Program-made: the position numbers and the translations under genes | NCBI RefSeq assembly: GCF_018476645.1 | Contig: NZ_JAHCTB010000004.1 | Span: 248,001 to 312,000, forward strand | Direction: 5' to 3' | Origin: Aequorivita echinoideorum | GTDB taxonomy: Bacteria; Bacteroidota; Bacteroidia; Flavobacteriales; Flavobacteriaceae | Length of the DNA stretch: 64,000 nucleotides | Part shown: positions 35,045 to 44,344 of the stretch, one piece after another | Layout: every line of letters starts with the position of its first letter | Position numbering within the stretch: position 1 is the stretch's first letter | Notes under the pieces: model-generated | What the model was told of the DNA's origin: nothing | Seen by the model: the letters and a program-made list of their open reading frames with translations, nothing else | Databases searched by the model: none

Positions 35045-37635
35045 AAGTTCTCCTGATTTCTAAAAACCAGCCCATCATCAAAACTATCCAGCAGAATAAT
35101 ACTGTCCGTAGTAATTCTTGCTGAAAGAATCTCTTTGGAAAGCTCGTTTAAAACCTCTCGCTGAATAATCCTCTTTACAGGTCTGGCGCCAAACTGCGGA
35201 TCAAATCCTTTTTGTGAAAGATAGGCGATGGCCTCTGGCGTGGCATCCAGCACGATGTTTTGCTTTAAAAGCATTTTTGAGACACCTTTCAGCTGCAATT
35301 CCACAATCTTGTTAATATCAGATTTTGAAAGCGGGGTGAACATAATAATATCGTCTATCCTGTTCAAAAATTCTGGACGCACCGTTTGTTTTAAAAGCGC
35401 GAGTACTTCAACTTTGGCGCCTTCCATCGCAGTGTCCGGATCCTTCACGGCTTCGAAACGCTCTTGGATTATATGGCTGCCCATATTGCTGGTCATAATA
35501 ATAATCGTGTTTTTGAAATCCGCCAGACGGCCTTTGTTGTCCGTTAACCTACCTTCGTCCAAGACCTGCAATAAAATATTAAAAGTATCTGGGTGCGCTT
35601 TTTCGATTTCATCCAGTAGCACCACGCTGTAAGGCTTGCGGCGAACGGCCTCGGTAAGCTGCCCTCCTTCATCATACCCTACATATCCTGGAGGTGCACC
35701 CACCAAACGGCTTACGCTGTGCCGTTCTTGGTACTCGCTCATATCAATACGGGTCATGGCGTTTTCATCGTCAAAGAGATATTCCGCTAGGGCTTTCGCA
35801 AGCTCGGTTTTACCTACTCCTGTTGTACCAAGGAAAAGGAAGCTACCAATCGGTTTTTTCTCATCCTGCAATCCCGCGCGGCTTCGGCGAATGGCATCAC
35901 TTACAGCTTGAATGGCTTCATTTTGACCCACTACACGTTTATGCAAATGGTCCTCAAGCGTCAATAGTTTTTCCCTATCGCTTTGAAGCATTTTAGTCAC
36001 CGGAATCCCGGTCCATTTTGCCACCACTTCTGCAATGTCCTCTCGGTTTACTTCTTCTTTAATCATGGAAGAACCTTCTTGATTTTCAGCCAATTGGTTT
36101 TCCAATTTATTTAGGTTTTCTTGTGCTTCCTTAATTTTTCCGTAACGAAGTTCCGCAACTTTCCCAAAATCACCCTCGCGCTCAGCACGTTCTGCTTCCA
36201 GCTTAAATTCCTCAATCTGGGTTTTCAGATTTTGAACATTGTCCACAACTTCTTTTTCACTCTGCCATTTTGCATTAAGTTCATTGCGCTCTTCCTTTAA
36301 ATTGGCCAAATCTGCGTGAAGGGATTTCAATTTGGTTTCATCTTTTTCACGTTTTATGGCTTCAATTTCAATTTCAAGCTGCATAATTTTTCTATCCAAA
36401 ACATCCAATTCCTCGGGTTTTGAATTAATTTCCATCCGAAGTTTACTGGCGGCTTCATCCATAAGGTCAATAGCCTTATCCGGAAGAAAACGATTGGTAA
36501 TATACCTTTCAGACAGTTCTACCGCAGCAATGATTGCTTCGTCCTTAATGCGCACTTTGTGGTGCGTCTCATACTTTTCCTTGATTCCTCTCAAAATGGA
36601 AATAGCACTCTCCGTATCGGGCTCATCAACCATTACCTTTTGGAAACGGCGTTCCAGCGCTTTGTCTTTTTCAAAGTATTTTTGGTATTCGTCCAGCGTT
36701 GTGGCACCAATTGCACGAAGTTCCCCACGGGCAAGTGCGGGCTTCAGGATATTGGCCGCATCCATAGCCCCCTGTCCGCCACCGGCACCCACAAGGGTGT
36801 GAATCTCATCAATAAAAAGGACAATATCACCCTCGCTTGAAGTTACTTCCTTGATCACGGCCTTTAAGCGTTCCTCAAATTCCCCTTTATATTTGGCGCC
36901 GGCTATAAGCGCGCCCATATCCAAGGAATAAATTTCTTTCGACTTTAAATTTTCGGGAACATCGCCGTCTACAATTCTGTGGGCAAGACCTTCTGCAATT
37001 GCGGTTTTTCCGGTTCCCGGTTCGCCCACGAGCATAGGGTTGTTTTTGGTGCGTCGGGAAAGTATTTGAAGAATTCGACGAATTTCCTCATCACGCCCAA
37101 TTACTGGATCAAGCTTGCTATCGCGCGCCAACTGATTCAAGTTTTTGGCATATTTATTTAAGGAATTGTAAGTTTCCTCGGCGCTTTGCGATGTTACTTT
37201 TTCGCCGCCGCGAAGCTCATCAATGGCCGCATTCATTGTTTTTTCGGTAACGCCTTGATCCTTTAAGCTCTGGGCAATCCCACTTTTGGAATTGAGAATC
37301 GCCAAAAGTAAATGCTCAATGGAAACATATTTGTCGCCCATTTTCTTCGCTATGTTTGTAGCTTCCAAAACCGTTTTGTTCGCTTCCCTTGAAAGCATAA
37401 TATTACCCCCAGAAACTTTGGGAAAACTTTCCAACTGCTTGGTTAGAATTTGTTGCAGTGTGGTAAGATTCACATTTAATTTTTTGAGAATAAAGTGGAG
37501 AACATTTTCATCTACTTCAAAAATAGCTTTCAGTAAATGTTCGTTCTCTATTTGTTGGTGTCCAAGGCCTTGAGCAATTTGTTGTGCTTGCTGAATGGCC
37601 TCTTGACTTTTTATTGTGAAATTATTGAAGTTCAT
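35032..37635 (-). CDS. clpB: ATP-dependent chaperone ClpB
   Basis: 867 aa, full length. Hexameric disaggregase working with DnaK. The N-domain has two Clp repeats (about 1-145); nucleotide-binding domain 1 carries Walker A GEPGTGKT (about 205-212) and Walker [10 protein letters not shown]. The ClpB-specific coiled-coil M domain is at about 410-525, and NBD2 has GTTGVGKT (about 604-611) and [11 protein letters not shown]. Arginine fingers and the GYVGYDEGG pore loop are present. The last four residues come from the heptamer tract, so the extreme C-terminus is probably not conserved. Start ATG 35032-37635 minus strand, [18 protein letters not shown]. Confidence 0.98.
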   Translation of the reverse strand: MNFNNFTIKSQEAIQQAQQIAQGLGHQQIENEHLLKAIFEVDENVLHFILKKLNVNLTTLQQILTKQLESFPKVSGGNIMLSREANKTVLEATNIAKKMGDKYVSIEHLLLAILNSKSGIAQSLKDQGVTEKTMNAAIDELRGGEKVTSQSAEETYNSLNKYAKNLNQLARDSKLDPVIGRDEEIRRILQILSRRTKNNPMLVGEPGTGKTAIAEGLAHRIVDGDVPENLKSKEIYSLDMGALIAGAKYKGEFEERLKAVIKEVTSSEGDIVLFIDEIHTLVGAGGGQGAMDAANILKPALARGELRAIGATTLDEYQKYFEKDKALERRFQKVMVDEPDTESAISILRGIKEKYETHHKVRIKDEAIIAAVELSERYITNRFLPDKAIDLMDEAASKLRMEINSKPEELDVLDRKIMQLEIEIEAIKREKDETKLKSLHADLANLKEERNELNAKWQSEKEVVDNVQNLKTQIEEFKLEAERAEREGDFGKVAELRYGKIKEAQENLNKLENQLAENQEGSSMIKEEVNREDIAEVVAKWTGIPVTKMLQSDREKLLTLEDHLHKRVVGQNEAIQAVSDAIRRSRAGLQDEKKPIGSFLFLGTTGVGKTELAKALAEYLFDDENAMTRIDMSEYQERHSVSRLVGAPPGYVGYDEGGQLTEAVRRKPYSVVLLDEIEKAHPDTFNILLQVLDEGRLTDNKGRLADFKNTIIIMTSNMGSHIIQERFEAVKDPDTAMEGAKVEVLALLKQTVRPEFLNRIDDIIMFTPLSKSDINKIVELQLKGVSKMLLKQNIVLDATPEAIAYLSQKGFDPQFGARPVKRIIQREVLNELSKEILSARITTDSIILLDSFDDGLVFRNQENLVDG

Positions 37636-37680
37636 ATATATAGTATTTTGAAAAACTTGGTTTTTACTTAATTTTTATCT

Positions 37681-37695
37681 GAAGAATTATTCTTC
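37681..37695. promoter_or_regulatory. Palindrome GAAGAAT-T-ATTCTTC upstream of clpB
   Basis: A perfect 7-bp dyad about 46 nt upstream of the clpB start. Position suits an operator, but it is not the CIRCE element and I cannot name a regulator. Confidence 0.35.
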
Positions 37696-37821
37696 GCACG
37701 AGCAGGAATCAATTATAAAGCCACACTAAATTTAAGACAAAATGTCCGCTAAAACCTGCATTTATACAGACATTATGACGGTTTTAACAGCGAAGTTTCG
37801 GCAATAATCAGTCATATATCT

Positions 37822-37829
37822 TAGTTTTG
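37822..37829 (+). promoter_or_regulatory. -7 box TAGTTTTG of the bacilliredoxin gene
   Basis: Matches TAnnTTTG, 17 nt before ATG 37847. An imperfect inverted repeat (CTAAAACC at 37749-37756 and GGTTTTA at 37780-37786) lies upstream. Confidence 0.5.
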
Positions 37830-37846
37830 CAAAAAGAGAAACAACT

Positions 37847-38242
37847 ATGGGATTTTTTGATAAATTTAAAACGCAACGCGATATTGTAAAGGAAGAAATT
37901 GTGGAAGTTCCTTGGCACATTTTAAACCAATTGGAACAACTGGAAACTTTAGTAGAAGAGTCACAACAAAAGCCAGTGGCCATTTTTAAGCATTCCACCC
38001 GATGTGGCATAAGCCGGGCAGTCCTAAAAATGTTTGAGCGAAATTATAACTTGAATGAAGACCAAATTAAATTGTATTTTCTTGATCTTCTAGAAAATAG
38101 GGATATTTCAAATGAAATTGCCAATCGATTTGGCGTACGTCACGAAAGTCCACAAATGATCGTAATTAAAAATGGTACGGTAATCCACCACGATTCACAC
38201 CACTCCATTGATGCGGAACACCTTAAAAAAATAGTGGCATAA
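37847..38242 (+). CDS. ytxJ: Bacillithiol system redox-active protein YtxJ (bacilliredoxin-like)
   Basis: 131 aa with a thioredoxin-like fold (about 28-131). The redox-active motif is HSTRCGISR (about 47-55), with a single resolving cysteine, as in the YtxJ family thought to remove bacillithiol from mixed disulfides. VRHESPQMIVIKNG (about 98-111) contains the cis-Pro preceding the beta strand. The N-terminal 25 residues are a charged lead-in. No other bacillithiol gene lies in this window. Located divergent to clpB, so a link to stress is plausible but inferred. Confidence 0.85.
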   Translation: MGFFDKFKTQRDIVKEEIVEVPWHILNQLEQLETLVEESQQKPVAIFKHSTRCGISRAVLKMFERNYNLNEDQIKLYFLDLLENRDISNEIANRFGVRHESPQMIVIKNGTVIHHDSHHSIDAEHLKKIVA

Positions 38243-38265
38243 ATTCTTTGGGATACCCAAAAAAA

Positions 38266-38315
38266 ACCACGAACCCACGATTTATTTATTTCGTGAATTC
38301 TTGGTTTTATTATTT
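38266..38315. terminator. Imperfect hairpin terminator between ytxJ and fahA
   Basis: ACCACGAACCCACGA pairs with TCGTGAATTCTTGGT with 12 of 15 pairs by eye, preceded by an A tract and followed by T-rich DNA. A smaller hairpin TTTGGG-ATA-CCCAAA lies at 38247-38261. Confidence 0.5.
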
Positions 38316-38329
38316 TAAAAACAGAGAAC

Positions 38330-39607
38330 TTACTGCTTGTTTGCAGGTAACAGTCTCGTGCGACATTCGCCGAAGCCTATACGCACATGCTCGTTGGAAC
38401 AATGTCCTCTCAAAATTACGGTATCGTTATCGTTTATGAATTTACGCTCACTTCCATCAGATAGTTTGATGGGTTTTTCACCGCGCCACGTGAGCTCGAG
38501 CATAGAGCCGTAAGAATCTGGAGTTGGGCCCGAGATGGTTCCGCTACCCATCATATCGCCGCTGTTTACATTGCAACCGTTAATGGTGTGGTGGGCCAAT
38601 TGCTGCGCCATATTCCAATACATATATTTGAAATTTGACGAAGTAATCTTATTTTCCTCTCCATTTTCCGGACATATATAGACTTCTAATTCTATATTAT
38701 AGCTCTTTTTCCCTTTATACTGAAGGTAGGGGAGTTGCTCCATTTCCGGTTTAGGACCCTCAACTTTAAAGGGTTGTAGCGCATCCAACGTTACAATCCA
38801 AGGGGAAATGGATGAAGCAAAATTCTTGGCCAAAAATGGCCCAAGTGGCACATATTCCCATTTTTGAATATCGCGTGCGCTCCAGTCATTGAACAGCACC
38901 AAACCAAAAATATATTCCTCGGCCTCGTTTACGGGAATGGGTTCGCCAAGTGCATTGGCATCTGTAGTTATAAAAGCCATTTCCAGCTCAAAATCTACTA
39001 ATTTTGACGGACCAAAAACGGGCTCGGTGGCGCCATCGGGCATTGTTTGCCCCCACGGCCTGCGCACATTTATATCGCTAGGGATAATGGATGAGCTCCT
39101 ACCGTGATATCCCACAGGAATATGGAGCCAGTTCGGCATAAGCGCGTTGTCCTTCCCACGAAACATAGTACCCACGTTTGTAGCGTGTTCCTTGCTTGAA
39201 TAAAAATCTGTATAATCACCTACTTGCACGGGAAGTTGCATTTCAACCTCTTCCATCGTAAATAGAATGTGTTTTCTGTGCTCCTCATTATCACGGAGCT
39301 TCGGGTTTTCTTTATCAAAAATATCTGCGATTCGGTTTCGCACCAGTCGCCACGTTTTTCTTCCGTCACTTATAAAGTCATTCAAGGTATCTTGAAGAAA
39401 AATATCATCGGTAAGTTCTATTCCATTAAAATATCCCAATTGGTGAAGCGCGCCCAGATCGATGGCATAATCTCCAATTCGGGTTCCAATGGTTATAATA
39501 TCATCGCGCGTTAAAAATACGCCGAAGGGGATGTTCTGTATGGGAAAGTCGGTATCCGGTTTTGTGTCTAACCAGGTTTTGCGCTTAGGGTCGTTGGCGG
39601 TAATCAT
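38330..39607 (-). CDS. fahA: Fumarylacetoacetase
   Basis: 425 aa. It cleaves fumarylacetoacetate to fumarate and acetoacetate, the last step of tyrosine/homogentisate degradation. An SH3-like N-terminal domain (about 1-120) is followed by the FAH beta-roll with DFYSSKEHATNVGTMFRG (about 132-149), HIPVGYHGRSSSI (about 160-172), metal-binding Asp/Glu in DFELEMAFI (about 208-216) and VLFNDWSARDIQKWEYVPLGPF (about 241-262, in two runs), and LLGSGTISGP-type MGSGTISGPTPDS (about 361-373). Length is normal. The other homogentisate genes are not in the window. Confidence 0.96.
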   Translation of the reverse strand: MITANDPKRKTWLDTKPDTDFPIQNIPFGVFLTRDDIITIGTRIGDYAIDLGALHQLGYFNGIELTDDIFLQDTLNDFISDGRKTWRLVRNRIADIFDKENPKLRDNEEHRKHILFTMEEVEMQLPVQVGDYTDFYSSKEHATNVGTMFRGKDNALMPNWLHIPVGYHGRSSSIIPSDINVRRPWGQTMPDGATEPVFGPSKLVDFELEMAFITTDANALGEPIPVNEAEEYIFGLVLFNDWSARDIQKWEYVPLGPFLAKNFASSISPWIVTLDALQPFKVEGPKPEMEQLPYLQYKGKKSYNIELEVYICPENGEENKITSSNFKYMYWNMAQQLAHHTINGCNVNSGDMMGSGTISGPTPDSYGSMLELTWRGEKPIKLSDGSERKFINDNDTVILRGHCSNEHVRIGFGECRTRLLPANKQ

Positions 39608-39769
39608 TGTTAAGTAGCTTTAATTCAGATAAATAAATCTAACTAATTTTTTTTAATCTATTGATTATTAATAATGTAATTAGCGAAGTTTTTACTTGAG
39701 CCTGAAATTTTTGTTAGTAAAATATGTTTCAAATATATAGATTTCATAATACTAAACGAATGCTTTTAG

Positions 39770-39777
39770 TATTTTTG
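39770..39777 (+). promoter_or_regulatory. Candidate -7 box TATTTTTG of glyA
   Basis: The only TAnnTTTG match on the plus strand that I noticed in the 274-nt fahA-glyA divergent region; it predicts an unusually long leader of about 100 nt. No riboswitch fold is recognised in the leader. Confidence 0.35.
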
Positions 39778-39881
39778 GAATTAATTAACTTTCAAAAAAA
39801 ATGCAGTGTTATAATCTTGGTTTTACTTCGAAATAATTTCAACAAAAATCAAGATATAAAACTTAAAAAGAAATATAGAAT

Positions 39882-41156
39882 ATGAATCGTGACCAACAGA
39901 TTTTTGACCTTATTCAAGAAGAAAAAGAACGCCAATTAAACGGCTTGGAATTAATAGCTTCAGAAAATTTTGTAAGCGAACAAGTGCTGGAGGCGGCAGG
40001 TTCGGTTTTAACCAATAAATATGCGGAAGGCTATCCCGGTAAGCGTTATTACGGTGGATGCGAAGTAGTGGATGAAGTGGAACAAATTGCGATTGATAGG
40101 GCAAAAACGCTTTTTGGGGCTGAATATGCCAATGTGCAACCGCATAGTGGCTCCCAAGCAAATACGGCTGTTTTTGCCGCGTGTTTAAAGCCGGGCGACA
40201 AATTTTTAGGTTTCGATCTTTCCCACGGAGGCCACCTTACCCACGGTTCTCCCGTAAATTTTTCCGGAAAACTCTATGAACCTATATTTTACGGCGTTGA
40301 CGAAAAAACCGGAAGAATAGATTACGATAAATTGGAAACCCTTGCCACAAAAGAAAAACCAAAAATGATAATCGCTGGGGCGTCGGCGTACTCACGCGAA
40401 ATTGATTACAAACGCTTCCGCGAGATTGCAGACAAGGTTGGTGCCCTACTCATGGCAGACATAGCCCACCCTGCTGGATTAATAGCCAAGGGGATTATTG
40501 GCGATCCGCTTCCGCATTGCCACGTGGTTACTACAACTACGCATAAAACATTGCGCGGACCACGCGGAGGTATGATTTTGATGGGAAAAGATTTTGACAA
40601 TCCTTTTGGGCAAAAACTTAAAAATGGAAATCTCAAAAAAATGAGTACACTTTTAGACAGTGCCATTTTTCCCGGAAATCAAGGCGGACCACTCGAGCAT
40701 ATCATCGCTGCAAAAGCTGTTGCATTTGGTGAAGCATTGACCGACGGATTTTTGCATTATGCCGTACAGGTAAAGAAAAATGCTGAGGTAATGGCGAAGC
40801 GTTTTGTTGAAAAAAATTATAAGGTCATTTCTGGCGGAACAGATAACCATATGATGCTTATCGATCTTCGGAACAAGGATATTTCTGGAAAAGAGGCCGA
40901 AGAAGCATTAAATGAAGCTGAAATTACAGTAAATAAAAATATGGTTCCTTTTGATGATAAATCACCATTTATTACCAGCGGAATAAGAATAGGTACAGCT
41001 GCCGTCACTACCCGAGGTTTGGTTGAAAAAGATATGGAACAAATTGTAGATTTGATTGATGAGGTGGTTCAAAATTTCAAAGACGAAAGTGTACTTGAAG
41101 ACGTAGCCGAAAAAGTGAATGAAATGATGAACGGTCGGCCTCTCTTTAAAGGCTAA
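39882..41156 (+). CDS. glyA: Serine hydroxymethyltransferase
   Basis: 424 aa PLP enzyme interconverting serine and glycine with tetrahydrofolate. Seen: [18 protein letters not shown] (about 25-42), [15 protein letters not shown] (about 45-59), QPHSGSQAN (about 86-94), [12 protein letters not shown] (about 193-204) and the PLP lysine in [15 protein letters not shown] (about 217-231). The start ATG 39882 is the conserved [14 protein letters not shown]. Three genes follow on the same strand with gaps of 3, 27 and 12 nt, so this may be the first gene of an operon extending to 42.7 kb. Confidence 0.98.
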   Translation: MNRDQQIFDLIQEEKERQLNGLELIASENFVSEQVLEAAGSVLTNKYAEGYPGKRYYGGCEVVDEVEQIAIDRAKTLFGAEYANVQPHSGSQANTAVFAACLKPGDKFLGFDLSHGGHLTHGSPVNFSGKLYEPIFYGVDEKTGRIDYDKLETLATKEKPKMIIAGASAYSREIDYKRFREIADKVGALLMADIAHPAGLIAKGIIGDPLPHCHVVTTTTHKTLRGPRGGMILMGKDFDNPFGQKLKNGNLKKMSTLLDSAIFPGNQGGPLEHIIAAKAVAFGEALTDGFLHYAVQVKKNAEVMAKRFVEKNYKVISGGTDNHMMLIDLRNKDISGKEAEEALNEAEITVNKNMVPFDDKSPFITSGIRIGTAAVTTRGLVEKDMEQIVDLIDEVVQNFKDESVLEDVAEKVNEMMNGRPLFKG

Positions 41157-41159
41157 TTT

Positions 41160-41654
41160 ATGATCTATACCGAAAGACTTCAAATTCGTAAATATACATT
41201 GCTTGATGCTCCATTTATCTACGAATTAATGAATAGCGAAGGCTGGCTAAAGAATATTGGCAATCGAAATATCAATTCCATCGCAGATGCCGAAGCCTAT
41301 TTGGAAAGACATTATTTGAGCATTTATTCTTCCCAAGGTTTTGGTCCCTACAAGGTCTTGCTGAAGGATTCCAGCACGGCAATTGGTTCTTGCGGACTTT
41401 ATAAGCGGGATAATTTGGATTTTCCTGACATAGGTTTTGCTTTTTTGCCAGAATTTGTAGGACAAGGTTATGCACTGGAAGCGGCTAAAGCCATAATGAA
41501 ATACGCTTCAGAAGAATTGAAAATTGAAAAAATTGTCGGTATTACACTGCCTGAAAATATTACTTCAGTTAAACTGCTGAAAAAAATTGGCCTTGCTGAA
41601 ATTGGCACCTATAATTTTGAGTATGTCGAAGAACTTTTGCTTTTTTCAACTTAA
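41160..41654 (+). CDS. GNAT family N-acetyltransferase (RimJ/RimL-like)
   Basis: 164 aa. The N-terminal strand YTERLQIRKYTLLDAPFI (about 3-20) and the acetyl-CoA loop at FLPEFVGQGYALEAAKAIMK (about 96-115) place it in the RimJ/RimL-like branch, which acetylates protein N-termini or small molecules. The C-terminal IVGITLPENITSVKLLKKIG fits the family. It begins 3 nt after the glyA stop, so co-transcription and perhaps coupling with glyA is likely. Substrate unknown. Confidence 0.88.
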   Translation: MIYTERLQIRKYTLLDAPFIYELMNSEGWLKNIGNRNINSIADAEAYLERHYLSIYSSQGFGPYKVLLKDSSTAIGSCGLYKRDNLDFPDIGFAFLPEFVGQGYALEAAKAIMKYASEELKIEKIVGITLPENITSVKLLKKIGLAEIGTYNFEYVEELLLFST

Positions 41655-41681
41655 AAAATTCATATAAAATATATTCGAAAA

Positions 41682-42161
41682 ATGATTTCCGAAAGAGATT
41701 CCTATTTTATAAAACGAGCTATTCAATTAGCGGAAGAAGGCATGAAAAGTAATGCTGGCGGACCGTTTGGAGCTGTAATTGTGAAAAATGATAAAATCAT
41801 AGCAGAAGGATTCAATCAAGTAACCTCGTCAAATGACCCCACCGCACACGCAGAAGTAGTTGCGATTAGAAAGGCCTGCGATAAACTGAAATCCTTTCAG
41901 TTGGAAGATTGCATAGTGTATACTTCCTGCGAGCCTTGCCCTATGTGTCTTGGTGCAATTTATTGGGCGCGGCCTAAAGCTGTCTTTTATGCCTGTACCA
42001 AGGAAGATGCCGCCGCAATAGGGTTTGATGATCATTTTATTTATGAAGAAATTGAAAAGGACATCGAAAACAGGCGGATTAAATTCATTAATATGGAAAG
42101 GGCAGAGGGGGTTAAGGTTTTTGAGCAATGGGCCAAGAAAGAAGAAAAAACAGAATATTAA
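41682..42161 (+). CDS. Nucleoside/guanine deaminase (CDA fold)
   Basis: 159 aa zinc-dependent deaminase. The zinc His and catalytic Glu are in PTAHAEVVAIRKAC (about 50-63), and the two zinc cysteines in SCEPCPMCLGAIYWA (about 85-99); GGPFGAVIVK (about 26-35) binds the substrate. The length, the C-terminal helix and IGFDDHFIYEEI resemble Bacillus guanine deaminase GuaD more than tRNA adenosine deaminase TadA. I favour guanine deaminase, but TadA-like activity cannot be excluded from sequence alone. Third gene after glyA. Confidence 0.82.
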   Translation: MISERDSYFIKRAIQLAEEGMKSNAGGPFGAVIVKNDKIIAEGFNQVTSSNDPTAHAEVVAIRKACDKLKSFQLEDCIVYTSCEPCPMCLGAIYWARPKAVFYACTKEDAAAIGFDDHFIYEEIEKDIENRRIKFINMERAEGVKVFEQWAKKEEKTEY

Positions 42162-42173
42162 ATAATTTCAAGA

Positions 42174-42704
42174 ATGTTTGATCGCGTTAAAATAATTTTC
42201 CTTCTCATTATTTTCTGCGGAAGTTTGATCGGTTGCCGTGAGGAAACACGAACTGTTTCGAGGGAAAAAATAACGAAAAAGGATATTACTGGCATGTGGA
42301 AACTTGAAAGTATGAAGGTGCGCGATACCGCAACAAATATTTGGAAACACTATCGCGGCGGAATGGATGGCTATCTTTTGTATGATGGAAGCGGCCACGT
42401 AGCGCTGCATCTTTATGAGAAAGGTTATGAGAATACCGCTTTGGAGTTTGCCAATTTCAGTGATGCCATTCCACTGGAATCTTTGAAACATCTAACAAAA
42501 TCATACTATTATATGGGAAACTATTCAGTTTCAGATAGTATCGTTTCCCATTTCAAACTTTCACATTCCAACCCAAAAGAATTTGGCGATACGGCCGAAA
42601 GAAAATTCCATTTCCGCGGCGATACGTTAGTTTTGGAACCTGTAGAAAGCCAGAATGCGAATCTTCAACTAAAATTGCTTCGGAATAAATCCTCGAATTT
42701 ATAA
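42174..42704 (+). CDS. Lipocalin-like lipoprotein
   Basis: 176 aa. The N-terminal hydrophobic segment with lipobox LIGC (MFDRVKIIFLLIIFCGSLIG then Cys21) marks a lipoprotein. The mature part shows a lipocalin-like pattern: ITGMWKLESMKVRD (about 38-51), MDGYLLYDGSGHVALHLY (about 64-81) and YYMGNYSVSDSIVSHFKLSH (about 107-126), ending with HFRGDTLVLEP. Similar lipocalin-like domains bind small ligands or have unknown roles. Converges with the beta-helix gene, overlapping it by 6 nt at the 3' ends. Confidence 0.8.
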   Translation: MFDRVKIIFLLIIFCGSLIGCREETRTVSREKITKKDITGMWKLESMKVRDTATNIWKHYRGGMDGYLLYDGSGHVALHLYEKGYENTALEFANFSDAIPLESLKHLTKSYYYMGNYSVSDSIVSHFKLSHSNPKEFGDTAERKFHFRGDTLVLEPVESQNANLQLKLLRNKSSNL

Positions 42705-44222
42705 TTCGGGAAAAGTTGTGCTTTCATAAGCTCCGGCATCCGGCGGTGTGCTTCTGGCAGTTCCATTTAAATCCACTAACGGTTGTACGTTGCTGAGTCC
42801 AATGTTTTCGGCGCCTGAAGTTCCATTTTCAATGTTAAAATTATTCAAATTGGTATTTTGGAACGCGGGATCTTCATTGAAAATAATATTGGAATACAAC
42901 GAAGGATTCGAAAAATCGTATAATGGATTCCCGTCAAATTCGTTATTGGTATCTTCGAAACGAATCAAACTGTTTGAAAAATTAAAGTTGAAGTCCGCGT
43001 CATTGCTTCGGAAAAGCGAAATCTCGCGGCGTTCATTTCCGTAGATAATGCAATTAGTGAAATTTGCCTGTACCAAATCTGCAACAAACAGAACTTCTTC
43101 GGTTTCAAGAATGTTATCAATACTCACGGAAGGAAAACTTCGGAAACCATTGGTCCAATAATTTACAAATGTGCAGTGCCTAAAATCGTAGCTTCCGCCC
43201 AATTGAATTGCCAATGAAGATTGGCCACTATTATTGATAACCATATTTTCTCCCACAACGTCGCCCGTACGCGCCAAAACACCCACATTCGCGTTGTTAT
43301 AAATTTGAACATTGCTGAAATCTGCAGAACTGTTGTCCACCAAAACCCCAACGGTGCTATTTTTTATGGTTGTGTACTCAAACTGATTGTCCACACTGCC
43401 GGAGGTGAGCCAGATTGTGCCCCACTGCCCGGGAATATCGGCGAAGGCTGGTTCCAGTCTATCACCTTCAAAAATGATTTCATTTTCCATAGCTTCAGCG
43501 TCGTTACTTGCCGCGCCTATTGATTTTATGGAACCATTTTGTGCTACCAGAATACCGCTATTTGCGTGAAAGTGGATGCGGGCACCGGGTTCAATGTTGA
43601 GAGTTCTATTGCCGGGAACGGCCGCGTATCCATAAATAACATAGGGTTTTTCATTTGTAAAAGTGAGCTCATCATCCTCGAGGAAAAAGCCTTCAATTTG
43701 TGTCGCGTTTTCTCCCTCACCCAGCGTTAGTGTCTCCACCATTCCGCCACCTATCTGTGCGGGAAATAGAAAAACGGCATCCTGTACAAGTGTTACCAGT
43801 TCCACTTTTTGCTCGTTTCCGCCAGTGTCAAACAAAATTTGATCTGTGTAAAGAAAATTATTTCCGCCCGCGGGCAAGTTGTTGATATCAATTGTGGTTT
43901 CAACGAATATGAAAATACTGTCCTTGGCAAGAACCTGGATATTTTCGAAAACCTTTCCCGGAAGACCGTCCACGTTCAATCTATAATTAGAGGATTCGCC
44001 TTGGCCCAAGCGTACGGAGGGGATGGTAACGTCCTCGTCGCTTCGGTTATAAACTTTTAAATTATAAGTGCTCGAGCCAATAGTGGAAAAAATGGTATCA
44101 AGATAAATTGTATCCCTTGAGAATTCAAGGTTGCCGGTGCTGGGCACGCTCTCAAAATCATTTCGGCACGAGCTCCATAGCAATAATGAACATATAACCG
44201 CAAATCCGTACAAATACTTCAT
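42699..44222 (-). CDS. Lipoprotein with right-handed parallel beta-helix region
   Basis: 507 aa. A lipoprotein signal (MKYLYGFAVICSLLLWSSC) is followed by a beta-sandwich-like domain (about 25-150, DTIFSTIGSSTYNLKVYNRSD) and a parallel beta-helix region (about 200-420) with repeated Asn-rich turns such as FEYTTIKNSTVGVLVDNSSA, VQIYNNANVGVLARTG and MVINNSGQSSLAIQLGG, ending with a PDAGAYES motif typical of choice-of-anchor or pectate-lyase-like repeat proteins. Probably surface exposed. Carbohydrate binding or cleavage is possible, but no catalytic residues can be assigned. Confidence 0.82.
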   Translation of the reverse strand: MKYLYGFAVICSLLLWSSCRNDFESVPSTGNLEFSRDTIYLDTIFSTIGSSTYNLKVYNRSDEDVTIPSVRLGQGESSNYRLNVDGLPGKVFENIQVLAKDSIFIFVETTIDINNLPAGGNNFLYTDQILFDTGGNEQKVELVTLVQDAVFLFPAQIGGGMVETLTLGEGENATQIEGFFLEDDELTFTNEKPYVIYGYAAVPGNRTLNIEPGARIHFHANSGILVAQNGSIKSIGAASNDAEAMENEIIFEGDRLEPAFADIPGQWGTIWLTSGSVDNQFEYTTIKNSTVGVLVDNSSADFSNVQIYNNANVGVLARTGDVVGENMVINNSGQSSLAIQLGGSYDFRHCTFVNYWTNGFRSFPSVSIDNILETEEVLFVADLVQANFTNCIIYGNERREISLFRSNDADFNFNFSNSLIRFEDTNNEFDGNPLYDFSNPSLYSNIIFNEDPAFQNTNLNNFNIENGTSGAENIGLSNVQPLVDLNGTARSTPPDAGAYESTTFPEL

Positions 44223-44344
44223 TCAAAAAATTTTTGGTAAAAATATAACTTTTATTGAAGCATATTATTGTCGCGCTTGGAAGTTTTCAGTATCCCATTT
44301 CAAATGGCTTTGAAATATAATAGTTATGGATAACTATTGGATTT

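Noticed and set aside
35228-36840. Several plus-strand open frames of 90-156 codons
   Set aside because: All antisense shadows of clpB, produced by its codon bias.
39608-39881. Glycine or other riboswitch upstream of glyA
   Set aside because: The leader is long but I see no conserved aptamer core or terminator/anti-terminator pair.
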